From contig NZ_CP117439.1 of assembly GCF_030687575.1 (NCBI RefSeq), positions 2,161,501-2,225,500 of the forward strand: DNA of 64,000 nucleotides. The letters are read 5' to 3'. Of the stretch, positions 28,201-40,112 are shown piece after piece. Every line of letters starts with the position of its first letter. Positions within the stretch are counted from its first letter, which is position 1. Source of the DNA: Pseudomonas sp. FP2309. GTDB lineage: Bacteria; Pseudomonadota; Gammaproteobacteria; Pseudomonadales; Pseudomonadaceae. The notes under the pieces are model-generated. The model had not been told where the DNA came from. It was given only the letters and a program-made list of their open reading frames with translations, and did not search any database. A program made the position numbers and the translations under genes.

Positions 28201-28331
28201 ATTTGAGGCGATATTTGCGGGGTTTTCGGGGAGTGTCAAGCAGAAGTTATACGATGACTTGATGATCAACGCTCAAAAGTGGCCACGGCCCGTCCTACAG
28301 TGGCTCGCATTCGAACTTGAGATCGCCAGGA

Positions 28332-29189
28332 TTAGCCGGCAACAACCATGGGAGGCAAGGTGCCCAGGAGCGAAACGGCGGCGACTGCGCAAACACCCAG
28401 TGACCATTCGAGTATCACGCTGGCCTTCAAGCTGCCCAGGCGCTGTTCGCAGCTATCAAGGCGCAATCGGTTCAGGAGTGCCAAGGCCAGCATGCCCAGC
28501 ACCAGCATCACCTTGATCAACAGAACCAGCGCAAACCCGCTGAACAAAGGCGTGGGCCACAACTGCCCGGTGAGTACGCGCACGTTGATCATGCCGCTGA
28601 TCAGCAGGCCCGCGACCAAGCCATAGCCCACTCCACTGAAGCGCCGCAGGATCGGCTCCAGCGCAGGCCCCGGCGTTTGCCGCAGAATCAACATCAGCAA
28701 CAACAATCCCCCCAGCCACGCGCCGACGCACGCCAGATGCACCACTTGGTTGAGGATCAACAAGCGCCCGCTGAGCCCATCGAGCATGGCGCCATGGCCG
28801 ACCGGGGCCAAGGTCGCCAGCAACAGCCCGAGCATTGGCAAGCGCAAGGCGGGCCAGGGTCTGATCAGTGCGATCACCAGCAGCAGGTTCAGCAGCACAT
28901 GCCAGCGCCATACCTGGCCAAAGAACGTCTTGCCGAGCACCAGCTGCACCGTGGCCGGTTGCAGCGCGGCCTCCCAACTGCCGGCCATGCTCGCGGTGAT
29001 CAGCAGCAACCACGCCACCCCGGAAACCAGGCCCGTCCAGGCCAGTACGCGGGTTACGCGCAGCAGGCTGCGGTCGAGCCGTGGCTGCGGCGTTGTGCCC
29101 AACAGCCAGGGCCTGAAGACACAGGCCCCGAACATCAGTAACACCACGCTGAAATGCACGAAGCGGCACAGCACCAACAGTGTCGCCAT
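28332..29189 (-). CDS. copD: CopD-family copper resistance membrane protein
   Basis: 285 residues with about eight hydrophobic segments and histidines at membrane edges (LCRFVHFSVVLLMFG, NQVVHLACVGAWLGG). It begins three bases after the copC stop, so the pair is co-expressed. CopD is thought to move copper across the inner membrane together with periplasmic CopC. No copA/copB or copRS genes are adjacent. Confidence 0.88.
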   Translation of the reverse strand: MATLLVLCRFVHFSVVLLMFGACVFRPWLLGTTPQPRLDRSLLRVTRVLAWTGLVSGVAWLLLITASMAGSWEAALQPATVQLVLGKTFFGQVWRWHVLLNLLLVIALIRPWPALRLPMLGLLLATLAPVGHGAMLDGLSGRLLILNQVVHLACVGAWLGGLLLLMLILRQTPGPALEPILRRFSGVGYGLVAGLLISGMINVRVLTGQLWPTPLFSGFALVLLIKVMLVLGMLALALLNRLRLDSCEQRLGSLKASVILEWSLGVCAVAAVSLLGTLPPMVVAG

Positions 29190-29192
29190 CGT

Positions 29193-29558
29193 TTATTGGC
29201 CGACCTTGAAGCTGTATTCGCCGTTGCTCTTATGGGTGTCGACCGACACTGCGTTCCACACCACTTTGTAATTGCCGGCGGCCAACGGTGCGGCCGGGGT
29301 GACGATCAGCACCTTCTTGTCGGCGCCCTGGGTTTCCAGGCCCTTGATGGCGATTTCGGTGCCGTCCTTGCTCAGGGAAACCTTGGTGAACGTGGCTTCG
29401 ATGCCTTCGCTGAAGGTCAGGCGCAGGTCTTTGGGCGCCGCGACGCTGCTGTCGGCGGCCGGTTCCGAGTTTTTGAGGTGAGCATGAGCAAACGCTGCCG
29501 AGGCCCCCAGCAGGGAAACGAGCAGGGCAACGGTGGTGAGGGATTTTTTGATCAACAT
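29193..29558 (-). CDS. copC: CopC-like periplasmic copper-binding protein
   Basis: 121 residues; signal peptide ends GASAAFA, leaving a mature N-terminus HAHLKNSEPA. That terminal histidine and the later VSVDTHKSNGEYSF histidine match the Cu(II) site of CopC. The methionine-rich Cu(I) loop of the plasmid CopC proteins is absent, so a single Cu(II) site is expected. First gene of the copCD pair. Confidence 0.9.
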   Translation of the reverse strand: MLIKKSLTTVALLVSLLGASAAFAHAHLKNSEPAADSSVAAPKDLRLTFSEGIEATFTKVSLSKDGTEIAIKGLETQGADKKVLIVTPAAPLAAGNYKVVWNAVSVDTHKSNGEYSFKVGQ

Positions 29559-29674
29559 TGTTCAATACCAATCAACGATGTGGGGCGGGCAGTGTACGAA
29601 GTTTCGACTGCGCCTGTCGCCCCGATCTAGAGCGGGTGGTAGTCTTCGAGCCAAGTAGTTGTCAGGGAGCCCTT

Positions 29675-30295
29675 ATGGGCAATCACAAGATCGGAATTCG
29701 TCGGGTCAACGTCGAAAAAATCCTGCTGGCGGCGGAGAAAGTCTTCGCCGAAAAAGGCTATGGCAGCACCGCCATGGCCGACATCGCCGAACAGGCGCAA
29801 CTGCCGCGTTCCAACCTGCATTACTACTTCACCACCAAGAGCGAGCTGTACAGCGCAGTGCTGTTCGACCTGTTGGAGGTGTGGAAGCAGGACGCCCTGA
29901 GTTTCGAAACCTTCGATGATCCGCGGGTGGTGCTCAGCAGCTACATCCGCGCCAAGATGCAGCGCTCGCGCACGCGGCCGTATGGCTCGAAGGTCTGGGC
30001 TAACGAAATCATCCACGGCGCGCCCACCCTGGGTGAGGCGCTGGATGAAAGCCTGTACGACTGGGCCAAGATGAAAGAAGCGAAAATTCGTCAATGGGTG
30101 GAAGACAAACGCATCTTGCCGGTGGAGCCGTCGAGCCTGCTGTACATGATCTGGGCGTCGACCCAGCACTACGCCGACTTTGATCATCAGGTGAAGATCC
30201 TGAACGATCACCAGCCGTTGTCGGACATGCAGTTCGAGAAGGCGATCCAGACCGTGACGGCAGTGATTTTGCGCGGGATTGGATTGGAACCCTGA
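29675..30295 (+). CDS. TetR-family regulator, RutR-like
   Basis: 206 residues from the ATG at 29675 (GGGAG upstream); earlier in-frame codons overlap no ribosome site. N-terminal TetR helix-turn-helix (MADIAEQAQLPRSNLHYYFTTKSELY). The C-terminal part with VWANEIIHGAP and IWASTQHYADF resembles RutR, the pyrimidine-sensing regulator. It is convergent with preA and probably controls the neighbouring pyrimidine genes; that link is contextual. Confidence 0.85.
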   Translation: MGNHKIGIRRVNVEKILLAAEKVFAEKGYGSTAMADIAEQAQLPRSNLHYYFTTKSELYSAVLFDLLEVWKQDALSFETFDDPRVVLSSYIRAKMQRSRTRPYGSKVWANEIIHGAPTLGEALDESLYDWAKMKEAKIRQWVEDKRILPVEPSSLLYMIWASTQHYADFDHQVKILNDHQPLSDMQFEKAIQTVTAVILRGIGLEP

Positions 30296-30337
30296 GTGTC
30301 GTGGTGAGGCTCAGGGCCCCGCTCGCGGTCTGCCGAC

Positions 30338-31612
30338 CTACACCGCCTCCCGGTAGGGGTTGCGCGGATCCTGCGTCCAATTCAAAAACGGCTTGCCTGT
30401 ATCAATGGGCACCATCTCGATGCAATCGGCCACCGGGCAGGTGATCTGACACAGGTTGCAGCCCACGCACTCGTCATCGATCACCTCGTACTTATGCGTG
30501 CCGTCCGCCTGCTTCAAGCTGGCGATGGCCTGGTGCGAGGTGTCCTCACAGGCGATATGGCAACGGCCACAGCCAATGCACGCCGCTTGATCGATCCTGG
30601 CGATCACCTGGTAGTTGATGTCCAGGTATTTCCAGTCCGTGGTGTTGCCCACCGCGCGCCCGGAAAAGTCCTGCAGGCTGGTGTAACCCTGACTGTCCAT
30701 CCAGCGCGACAGCCCGTCCTTCATTTCTTCTACGATGCGAAACCCATGCAGCATCGCTGCCGTACACACCTGCACCGCACCGCAGCCCAGGGCGACGAAT
30801 TCCGCAGCGTCGCGCCAGTTGCCGATGCCGCCGATGCCGCAGATCGGTAGGCCGTGGGTCTGCGGGTCGCGGGCAATTTCCGCGACCATATTCAACGCAA
30901 TCGGCTTGACCGCCGAGCCGCAGTAACCACCGTGGGTGCTTTGGCTGCCGACCGTGGGCAGGGCGACCATGCGCTCCAGGTCCACGCTGGTGATGGAGTT
31001 GATGGTGTTGATCAGCGACACCGCATCCGCACCGCCGCGATACGCCGCGCGTGCCGCCACGCGGATGTCGGTGATGTTCGGCGTGAGCTTGACGATCACC
31101 GGCAGCGAGCAATAGGTCTTGCACCAGCGCGTCACCTGTTCCACATACTCCGGCACCTGGCCCACCGCCGCCCCCATGCCGCGCTCGGGCATGCCGTGGG
31201 GGCAGCCGAAGTTGAGCTCGATGCCGTCGCAGCCGGTAGCCTCGACCAGGGGCAGAATGTTTTTCCAGGCGTCCTCCACGCACGGCACCATCAGCGACAC
31301 GATCAGCGCACGGTCGGGCCAGTCCTTTTTGACCTGGGTGATTTCCCGCAGGTTGATCTCCAGGGAGCGGTCGGTGATCAGCTCAATGTTGTTGATGCCC
31401 AGCACTTCGCGGTTGGCGCCGTAGTGCGCCGAGTAACGCGATGACACGTTGACCGCCGCCGGGTCTTCACCCAGGGTCTTCCACACCACGCCGCCCCAGC
31501 CGGCTTCAAACGCGCGGACCACGTTGTAGGCCTTGTCGGTGGGGGGCGCGGAGGCCAGCCAGAAAGGGTTGGGGGCTTTGATACCGGCGAAGACAATCGA
31601 GAGATCGGCCAT
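30338..31612 (-). CDS. preA: NAD-dependent dihydropyrimidine dehydrogenase subunit PreA
   Basis: 424 residues from the ATG at 31612, sharing a base with the preT stop (TAATG). An FMN-binding TIM barrel of the dihydroorotate-dehydrogenase type (ELNFGCPHGMPERGMGAAVG, IGGIGNWRDAAEF) is followed by a ferredoxin module with two [4Fe-4S] motifs, CIGCGRCHIAC and CVGCNLCQITCPVADC. With PreT it reduces uracil and thymine to the 5,6-dihydro forms, the first step of reductive pyrimidine breakdown. Confidence 0.93.
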   Translation of the reverse strand: MADLSIVFAGIKAPNPFWLASAPPTDKAYNVVRAFEAGWGGVVWKTLGEDPAAVNVSSRYSAHYGANREVLGINNIELITDRSLEINLREITQVKKDWPDRALIVSLMVPCVEDAWKNILPLVEATGCDGIELNFGCPHGMPERGMGAAVGQVPEYVEQVTRWCKTYCSLPVIVKLTPNITDIRVAARAAYRGGADAVSLINTINSITSVDLERMVALPTVGSQSTHGGYCGSAVKPIALNMVAEIARDPQTHGLPICGIGGIGNWRDAAEFVALGCGAVQVCTAAMLHGFRIVEEMKDGLSRWMDSQGYTSLQDFSGRAVGNTTDWKYLDINYQVIARIDQAACIGCGRCHIACEDTSHQAIASLKQADGTHKYEVIDDECVGCNLCQITCPVADCIEMVPIDTGKPFLNWTQDPRNPYREAV

Positions 31613-32979
31613 TACGCAGCCTCCACATTCAGCATGAGTTGGGCGTGCATGGCTTCGGCCGCCAGCTTGCCGTGTTGCACCGCTTGCACGGTGAGGTCCT
31701 GGCCGAGGCTGACGCAATCACCGCCGGCGTAGACCCCGGGAATGCTGGTGCGCAGCTGTTCGTCGACGAAAATCCGCTCGCCCACGCGCGCCAGTTGCGC
31801 GGCCAGAGGGTCGTGCAGCGCCGCGCCGTCAAAGCCTTGGCCGATGGCCTTGAAGATCGCATCGGCGGCCAGTTCGAACGTTTCGCCGGTGGGCAGCAGG
31901 CGGCCATTTTGCAGATGGGTGCGGGCAAAGCGCATGCCGCGCACGTGACCTTGGTCGTCAAGCAGGACGGCCTCCGGTTGTGCCCACGTCAGCAGGCGCA
32001 CCTGATTGGCCTTGGCGATGTCCTGTTCATGCTGGGTGGCGCCCATGTCCGCCAGGCCGCGGCGGTACACCAGGTTCACGTCACGCGCGCCGAGACGGGC
32101 CATTTGCACAGCCATGTCGATGGCGGTATTGCCCGCGCCGAGCACGATGCAGCGGTCGGCCAGCGGCAGTTGGGTCAAGTCCTCGGCCTGGCGCAGTTCG
32201 CGGATGTAGTCGGTGGCGGCGAGCAGGCCGGGGGCATCTTCGTGGGGCAGCCCCAGCTGTTTGCTCGCGGCGAGGCCGAGGCCAAGGAATACCGCATCGA
32301 ATTGCTGGTGCAGCTCGCTCAGGGTGAGGTTGTCACCCAGGCGCTGGCCGTGACGGATCTCGATGCCACCGATTTGCAGGAGGAAATCCAGCTCCTTCTG
32401 GGCGAAGTCATCCACCAGTTTGTACTTGGCGATCCCGTATTCATTGAGACCGCCAGCCTTTTCCCGCGCTTCGAAGATCACCACGTCGTGGCCGTGCAGC
32501 GCGCTCCTATGGGCGCAGGCCAAACCCGCAGGCCCGGCGCCCACGACCGCGATGCGTTTGCCGGTCGGCGCGGCACGCTGGAACGGGTGTTCAGTGAAGT
32601 GCGCATTGTCCACGGCGTAGCGTTGCAGCAGGCCGATCAGCACTGGCGCGCACTCTTCGGCGTTGTTGCGCACGCACGCCTGCTGGCAAAGGATTTCTGT
32701 GGGGCAGACCCGCGCGCAACTGCCGCCGAGGATGTTGGCCGAAAGGATTTTTTGCGCCGCGCCTTGCACGTTTTCGGTGTGGATATTGCGGATGAACGAC
32801 GGGATATCGATCTCGCTGGGGCACGCGTTCACACACGGCGCGTCGTAGCAATACAGGCAGCGCGAGGCTTCCAGTATGGCCTGGCGAGCGTTGAGGGGCG
32901 GCGCCAGGTCGGTGAAATGGCTGGCGAGGGTGGCGCCATCCTCGCGCGGATGGGGGAGGTGGGTCAGGGTCTGGATCAC
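31612..32979 (-). CDS. preT: NAD-dependent dihydropyrimidine dehydrogenase subunit PreT
   Basis: 455 residues from a GTG at 32979. N-terminal iron-sulfur domain with CLYCYDAPCVNACP and CARVCPTEILCQQAC, as in glutamate synthase small subunits. Then an FAD site (AVVGAGPAGLACAHRSA), an NAD site (IVLGAGNTAIDMA) and a C-terminal GDC motif (YAGGDCVSLG). It takes electrons from NADH and hands them to PreA. Translationally coupled to preA. Confidence 0.93.
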   Translation of the reverse strand: MIQTLTHLPHPREDGATLASHFTDLAPPLNARQAILEASRCLYCYDAPCVNACPSEIDIPSFIRNIHTENVQGAAQKILSANILGGSCARVCPTEILCQQACVRNNAEECAPVLIGLLQRYAVDNAHFTEHPFQRAAPTGKRIAVVGAGPAGLACAHRSALHGHDVVIFEAREKAGGLNEYGIAKYKLVDDFAQKELDFLLQIGGIEIRHGQRLGDNLTLSELHQQFDAVFLGLGLAASKQLGLPHEDAPGLLAATDYIRELRQAEDLTQLPLADRCIVLGAGNTAIDMAVQMARLGARDVNLVYRRGLADMGATQHEQDIAKANQVRLLTWAQPEAVLLDDQGHVRGMRFARTHLQNGRLLPTGETFELAADAIFKAIGQGFDGAALHDPLAAQLARVGERIFVDEQLRTSIPGVYAGGDCVSLGQDLTVQAVQHGKLAAEAMHAQLMLNVEAA

Positions 32980-33053
32980 GGTGGTGGCCTCACGGTTTTT
33001 TGCCTCTGGCGGGCATTGGTTTTTTGTGGCCTGGGCTGGCCTCTTCGGCTGCT

Positions 33054-35083
<2,030 letters not shown>

Positions 35084-36571
35084 ATGCAACAGAACAGATC
35101 GCAAGTCATTGAACGCAACGGCCTGTACGAACTCGACGCCGGCCCCGACGTCCTCGACAGCCCTCGCTACAACCACGACATGGCACCGACCAAGGTGCAT
35201 GAACGGACCTGGAACAAATGGCATATCACCGCACTGTGGGTCGGCATGTCGATTTGCGTGCCCACCTACACGCTGGGCGGGGTGCTGACCGCCTACTTTG
35301 GATTGTCGGTGGGCGAAGCGCTGGTGGCGATTCTGCTGGCCAATATCGTGGTGCTGATCCCGTTGACCCTCAACGCTTTCCCCGGCACCAAGTACGGTAT
35401 TCCGTTTCCGGTGTTGCTGCGTTCGTCGTTCGGCATTCTTGGCTCCAACGTACCGTGCCTGATTCGCGCTCTGGTGGCGTGCGGCTGGTTTGGTATTCAG
35501 ACGATGTTTGGCGGGCTGGCGATTCACCTGTTCCTGGGCTCGATTTTTGAAGGGTGGAAGGCCCTCGGCGGCACCGGTGAAGTCATCGGGTTCATGCTGT
35601 TCTGGACCCTCAATCTGTGGGTGGTGTTGCGGGGTGCCGAGTCGATCAAGCGCCTGGAAACCCTGTCGGCACCGTTGCTGGTGGCGGTCGGGATCGGTCT
35701 GCTGGTGTGGGCGATGCCCAATGTGTCGATCAGCGAACTGATGGCGATCCCGCCCAAGCGTCCCGAAGGTGCGAGCCTCACCGGCTACTTCATGGCCGGC
35801 CTCACGGCGATGGTGGGGTTCTGGGCCACATTGTCGCTGAACATTCCTGACTTCAGCCGTTACGCCAAAAGCCAGAAGGATCAGATTCTCGGGCAGATTT
35901 TCGGCCTGCCGCTGACCATGTTCCTGTTCGCCGCCCTCGGCGTGATCATGACCGCCGCGTCGGTGAAACTGGTGGGCGTGAGTGTGTCCGACCCGGTGAC
36001 TCTGATCGGCCATATCCAGAGCCCGGTGTGGGTGGCCGTCGCCATGGCGCTGATCATCATCGCCACCCTGTCGACCAATACGGCGGCGAACATCGTCTCG
36101 CCCACCAACGATTTCCAGAACATTGCGCCCAAGCTGATCAACCGCACCACCGCAGTGATCCTCACCGGCCTTGTGGGGCTGCTGTTGATGGGGCACGAGT
36201 TGCTGAAAAAACTTGGGCTGATCGTCTCGGACGTGAGCCTGGAAACGGTGTATTCCAACTGGCTGCTGGGCTATTCAAGCCTGCTGGGGCCCATCGCCGG
36301 GATCATGGTGGTGGACTACTTCATCACCCGCAAACAGCAACTGGACCTCGCCGGTCTGTACCGCGATGACGTGTACCCGGCATGGAACTGGACGGGGTTT
36401 CTTGCCTTCGGTGTGCCGGTGGTGCTGACCTTGTTGTCCCTGGGCAGTGATGCGTTCAGCTGGTTCTACAGCTATGGCTGGTTTACCGGTTCGGCCCTGG
36501 GTGGCGTGCTTTATTACGGCCTGAGCGCCAGGCACGGGGCCAGCCCGGTGGTCGTCAAAGTCAATTCATAA
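35084..36571 (+). CDS. NCS1-family cytosine/uracil/hydantoin permease
   Basis: 495 residues from the ATG at 35084, chosen over a GTG at 35048 because GGAG lies seven bases upstream. Twelve membrane segments with NCS1 signatures: the ALWVGMSICVPTYTLGG first helix, GWFGIQTMFGG and the NIPDFSRYAKSQ segment. Imports uracil, thymine or hydantoins with sodium or protons. Followed 24 bases later by the carbamoylase. Confidence 0.9.
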   Translation: MQQNRSQVIERNGLYELDAGPDVLDSPRYNHDMAPTKVHERTWNKWHITALWVGMSICVPTYTLGGVLTAYFGLSVGEALVAILLANIVVLIPLTLNAFPGTKYGIPFPVLLRSSFGILGSNVPCLIRALVACGWFGIQTMFGGLAIHLFLGSIFEGWKALGGTGEVIGFMLFWTLNLWVVLRGAESIKRLETLSAPLLVAVGIGLLVWAMPNVSISELMAIPPKRPEGASLTGYFMAGLTAMVGFWATLSLNIPDFSRYAKSQKDQILGQIFGLPLTMFLFAALGVIMTAASVKLVGVSVSDPVTLIGHIQSPVWVAVAMALIIIATLSTNTAANIVSPTNDFQNIAPKLINRTTAVILTGLVGLLLMGHELLKKLGLIVSDVSLETVYSNWLLGYSSLLGPIAGIMVVDYFITRKQQLDLAGLYRDDVYPAWNWTGFLAFGVPVVLTLLSLGSDAFSWFYSYGWFTGSALGGVLYYGLSARHGASPVVVKVNS

Positions 36572-36595
36572 GAAACATTGCCTGAGGAGAACTCC

Positions 36596-37879
36596 ATGAA
36601 CGCTGCCCTCGACGTTCTGCAATCGACCCATCAGCACATCAACCGCGACCGCCTGTGGCAGTCGCTGATGGACCTGGCCAAACTCGGCGCCACGCCCAAG
36701 GGCGGTGTGTGCCGCCTGGCCCTTACCGACCTCGACCGCAAGGCGCGTGACCTGTTTGTGCAATGGTGCGAGGCCGCCGGCTGCAGCGTGACCGTCGACG
36801 GCATTGGCAACATCTTCGCGCGCCGCCCAGGGCGCAACCCCGACCTGCCGCCGGTGATGACCGGCAGCCATATCGACACTCAGCCCACGGGCGGCAAGTT
36901 CGACGGTTGCTTCGGCGTATTGGCCGGTGTGGAGGTGCTGCGCACACTCAATGACTTGAACATCGAAACCGAGGCGCCGTTGGAGGTGGTGGTGTGGACC
37001 AACGAAGAGGGCTCGCGTTTTCCGCCCTGCATGATGGGCTCAGGGGTGTTCGCCGAGAAATTCACCCTGGCCGATACCCTGGCCAAGGTCGATGCCGATG
37101 GCGTCAGCGTTGGTGAAGCACTCAATGCCATTGGGTACGCGGGCACCCGTGCCGAGAGCGGGCACAAGGTCGGCGCCTATTTCGAGGCACACATCGAGCA
37201 AGGCCCGATTCTTGAGGATGAGAAGAAAACCATCGGCGTGGTCCTCGGCGCCCTGGGGCAAAAATGGTTCGACCTGACCCTGCGCGGCGTCGAAGCCCAT
37301 GCCGGGCCCACGCCGATGCACCTGCGCAAGGACGCCCTGGTGGGCGCGGCGGCGGTGGTGGCGGCGGTGAATGCGGCGGCGTTGGGGCATCAACCCCATG
37401 CGTGTGGCACGGTCGGTTGCCTGCAGGCGTATCCCGGTTCGCGCAACGTCATTCCAGGCGAGGTGCGCATGACGCTGGATTTCCGTCATTTGGAGCCGGC
37501 TCGCTTGGATTCGATGATCGCCCAGGTGCGAAAGGTGATCGATGACACCTGCGCCAAGCATGGCTTGAGCGTTGAGATGCAACCCACTGCTGATTTTCCG
37601 CCGCTGTATTTCGACAAAGTCTGTGTGGAGTCGGTGCGCGACGCGGCGAATGGTTTGGGCCTGTCGAACATGGATATCGTCAGCGGGGCGGGGCACGACG
37701 CGATCTTCGTCGCTGAGCTGGGCCCGGCGGGGATGATTTTCGTGCCCTGCGAAGGCGGCATCAGCCACAACGAAATCGAAAACGCCGCCCCGGATGACCT
37801 GGCGGCGGGGTGTGCCGTGTTGTTGCGGGCGATGGTGGCCGCGTCGGCAGCCGTTGCCGGCAGAGCACGTGCAGCCTGA
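36596..37879 (+). CDS. N-carbamoyl-beta-alanine amidohydrolase (Zn-dependent hydantoinase/carbamoylase family)
   Basis: 427 residues from the ATG at 36596 (GAGGAG upstream). M20-type bimetal site: GSHIDTQPTGGKFDG, WTNEEGSRFPP, AHIEQGPIL and the late GAGHDA and GISHNE motifs. It cleaves N-carbamoyl-beta-alanine or N-carbamoyl-beta-aminoisobutyrate to the beta-amino acid, CO2 and ammonia, completing the pathway begun by PreAT and the dihydropyrimidinase. PydC is the likely equivalent; allantoate or L-carbamoylase activity is less likely from context. Confidence 0.9.
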   Translation: MNAALDVLQSTHQHINRDRLWQSLMDLAKLGATPKGGVCRLALTDLDRKARDLFVQWCEAAGCSVTVDGIGNIFARRPGRNPDLPPVMTGSHIDTQPTGGKFDGCFGVLAGVEVLRTLNDLNIETEAPLEVVVWTNEEGSRFPPCMMGSGVFAEKFTLADTLAKVDADGVSVGEALNAIGYAGTRAESGHKVGAYFEAHIEQGPILEDEKKTIGVVLGALGQKWFDLTLRGVEAHAGPTPMHLRKDALVGAAAVVAAVNAAALGHQPHACGTVGCLQAYPGSRNVIPGEVRMTLDFRHLEPARLDSMIAQVRKVIDDTCAKHGLSVEMQPTADFPPLYFDKVCVESVRDAANGLGLSNMDIVSGAGHDAIFVAELGPAGMIFVPCEGGISHNEIENAAPDDLAAGCAVLLRAMVAASAAVAGRARAA

Positions 37880-37969
37880 GTGTTGCTCGATGCGCTGGTG
37901 TGTATAGCGTGAGGATTGTCATTTGGTCGTGGTGCCGCTCAAGCCCTTGCGCTTGAGCGGCTATCGGGC

Positions 37970-40027
37970 TTAGAAATCCAGCGTCACCCCCGTATACAAC
38001 GCTCGACCATCACCCGGTGCATGCAACGAGGCCTTGGCACCGTCCGGGTCGTACCAGACGTACTCGTAGTAGCGGTTGGTGAGGTTCTTCAGTTGCACGT
38101 CGACACTGACGGACTCGGTCACTTGATACGTCGCGCCGAGGTTCATCAACACGTAGCCGCCGTAAGTGCCCTTGGTGTTCTCGCGCTCCAGGTAGTAGTT
38201 CGTCTGGCCGTTCATCCAGGCCGTCACTTGCAGGGCGGGCGTGGCCTGGTAGCTCACGCCGGCGTTGTAGAGGTGATGGGGAATGTGGTCGATTTCCTGG
38301 CCTTTGCTGTTGGGCAGGGTTGAGCTGGGCGCGAGGATTTTCGAGTATTGCCAGGCGTAGGCCATCCAGATCTCGGTGCGTTCATTGGGGTGCAGGTTCA
38401 GTTGTGCGTCATAGCCCCAGCGCCGGGTCTGGCCGACGTTATCCGACTCGCCGCTCGGGTCGTTGAGTCGACGGCTGACTTCGCCGCTGGCTTCCTGTTG
38501 CCAGTAGGCCACCCGGCCGTCGAGCCACTCGGCGGGGGTGAACTTGATGCCGGTTTCCCAGCCTTCGTTGAGTGAGGGGGCCAGGTCGGTGTCCCGGGGT
38601 GGAACCTTATAGGCCGCAGCGCCTGTGCCAACCTGAAAGGTGCGGCCCCAGTTGGCATAGACACTGGCGACCGTCCAGGGTGAATACACCACGCTGAGCT
38701 TGGGTTGTTTGATCAGCCCATAGTCGTTGATGGCGTAATCCTGGCCGGTCATTTGGTTGGTGAAGTCGCCCTGGATTTTGTCCACCCGGTACGCCGGGAT
38801 GATCTTCAAGGTTTCAAACGGTTTGATTTCGGCCTGGACGTAGGCGCCGTACGTGTCGAAGTCAAAGCGCTGGTCGCGGGTTTGCGCCAGGCGCGCGCGC
38901 TGCTGCGTGCGGTAACGCTCGCTGTTGTTTTGCTGCTGCTGCATGTCCGTGCCGCCTTCCAGGGCGAAGTCATACAGCCAGCTGACTTGCGGGCGCCAGG
39001 TCAGGGAGGTGAGGGCGCCGTACTGGGTTTCATAGGCATCGCGTTCCTGCTGGGCGCTGGTGCGCCAGTACTGGGTCCAGCGGCGATCGTCGAAGGTGTT
39101 GACGTAGGTTTTGGCCGACCACGCCAGGGTCTCGGTCACGTCGGTGTCCAGGTGTAGGCTGACCTGATTCATGCGCCGCGTGCCTTTGTCGGTGGCGTTG
39201 TAGCGGTTGGTCAGGGTGGGGTGGTGGCGTGCGTCGTCTTCACTCAGGTAGCCGGGCTCCTGAGCCTCGGTTTCGTAGTGGCGGGCGATCAGGCCGATGC
39301 GGTAGCGATTGTCGTCCGGGGTGTAGAACCACTTGCCGGACATCGAGAATTTGTCAGCCGTGGCGTGATCGCGGTAGCCGTCGGACTTCTGGTAAGCGAA
39401 GAAGTAGTTCTGCGTCCAGTTGCTGCCCTCGATGCCTTTGGCCAGTTGCGTCTCCTGAGTGCTGTAGCTGCCGTAACGCACCCGCGCCTTGGTGTACTCG
39501 CCGCCGGTGCGCGTGAGCATATTGACGTTGCCGGCGATATTGTTCAGGCCGTAGCGCGCATCGCTGGTGCCGCGCACCACTTCGATGCTGTCCAGTTCCA
39601 GGGGGAAAATCATGTCCATGAACGGCATGTTGCCGTCGTTGCTGTTGCTGGGGATGCCGTCGATCAGCAGTTTCACCGCATTGACTTCGCCTTCGCCGTT
39701 GAAGCCGCGAAAGGAGATCTTGCCGGAGGTGGTGCCTTGGTTGAACTCGGTGAGCATTACCCCCGGCGCACGGCTGAACAGCTCCCAGCTGTAGTTGACC
39801 GGCATCTTTTCGAGGATGTCGGCACCAAGGATATCCACCGAACTGAGCACGGCGCTGGTGCTCAAGGGGCCGCTGGCGTCGGAGCTGCCGCTGACGGACA
39901 CGGTACCGAGGGTCAGGGCCGAGTCTTCGGCCCCATGGGCCAGCGGGTTGAACACCCACAGCAGCGATAACAATGAGCAGGACACAGCCGCGCGCTTTGC
40001 GCGAGGCAGCGTAAATGGAGCAGGCAT
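37970..40027 (-). CDS. TonB-dependent outer-membrane receptor
   Basis: 685 residues from the ATG at 40027; an in-frame TTG at 40060 is less likely. Signal peptide ends NPLAHGAE. Plug domain ~60-185 (DILEKMPVNYSWELFSRAPG, GKISFRGFNGEG, IEVVRGTSDARYGLNN), then a 22-strand barrel ending in aromatic-terminated TGVTLDF. No siderophore synthesis genes or sigma/anti-sigma pair are nearby, and no N-terminal signalling domain is present. The adjacent DUF2946 gene hints at a metal substrate such as copper, which is only an inference. Confidence 0.88.
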   Translation of the reverse strand: MPAPFTLPRAKRAAVSCSLLSLLWVFNPLAHGAEDSALTLGTVSVSGSSDASGPLSTSAVLSSVDILGADILEKMPVNYSWELFSRAPGVMLTEFNQGTTSGKISFRGFNGEGEVNAVKLLIDGIPSNSNDGNMPFMDMIFPLELDSIEVVRGTSDARYGLNNIAGNVNMLTRTGGEYTKARVRYGSYSTQETQLAKGIEGSNWTQNYFFAYQKSDGYRDHATADKFSMSGKWFYTPDDNRYRIGLIARHYETEAQEPGYLSEDDARHHPTLTNRYNATDKGTRRMNQVSLHLDTDVTETLAWSAKTYVNTFDDRRWTQYWRTSAQQERDAYETQYGALTSLTWRPQVSWLYDFALEGGTDMQQQQNNSERYRTQQRARLAQTRDQRFDFDTYGAYVQAEIKPFETLKIIPAYRVDKIQGDFTNQMTGQDYAINDYGLIKQPKLSVVYSPWTVASVYANWGRTFQVGTGAAAYKVPPRDTDLAPSLNEGWETGIKFTPAEWLDGRVAYWQQEASGEVSRRLNDPSGESDNVGQTRRWGYDAQLNLHPNERTEIWMAYAWQYSKILAPSSTLPNSKGQEIDHIPHHLYNAGVSYQATPALQVTAWMNGQTNYYLERENTKGTYGGYVLMNLGATYQVTESVSVDVQLKNLTNRYYEYVWYDPDGAKASLHAPGDGRALYTGVTLDF

Positions 40028-40112
40028 AGGACACGTTTCCTGATGACCAAAAAACTTCAACGACGTTTAGCCATCCTCGACGGAATGGCGAAAACACAGG
40101 GTTTAGAGGCGA

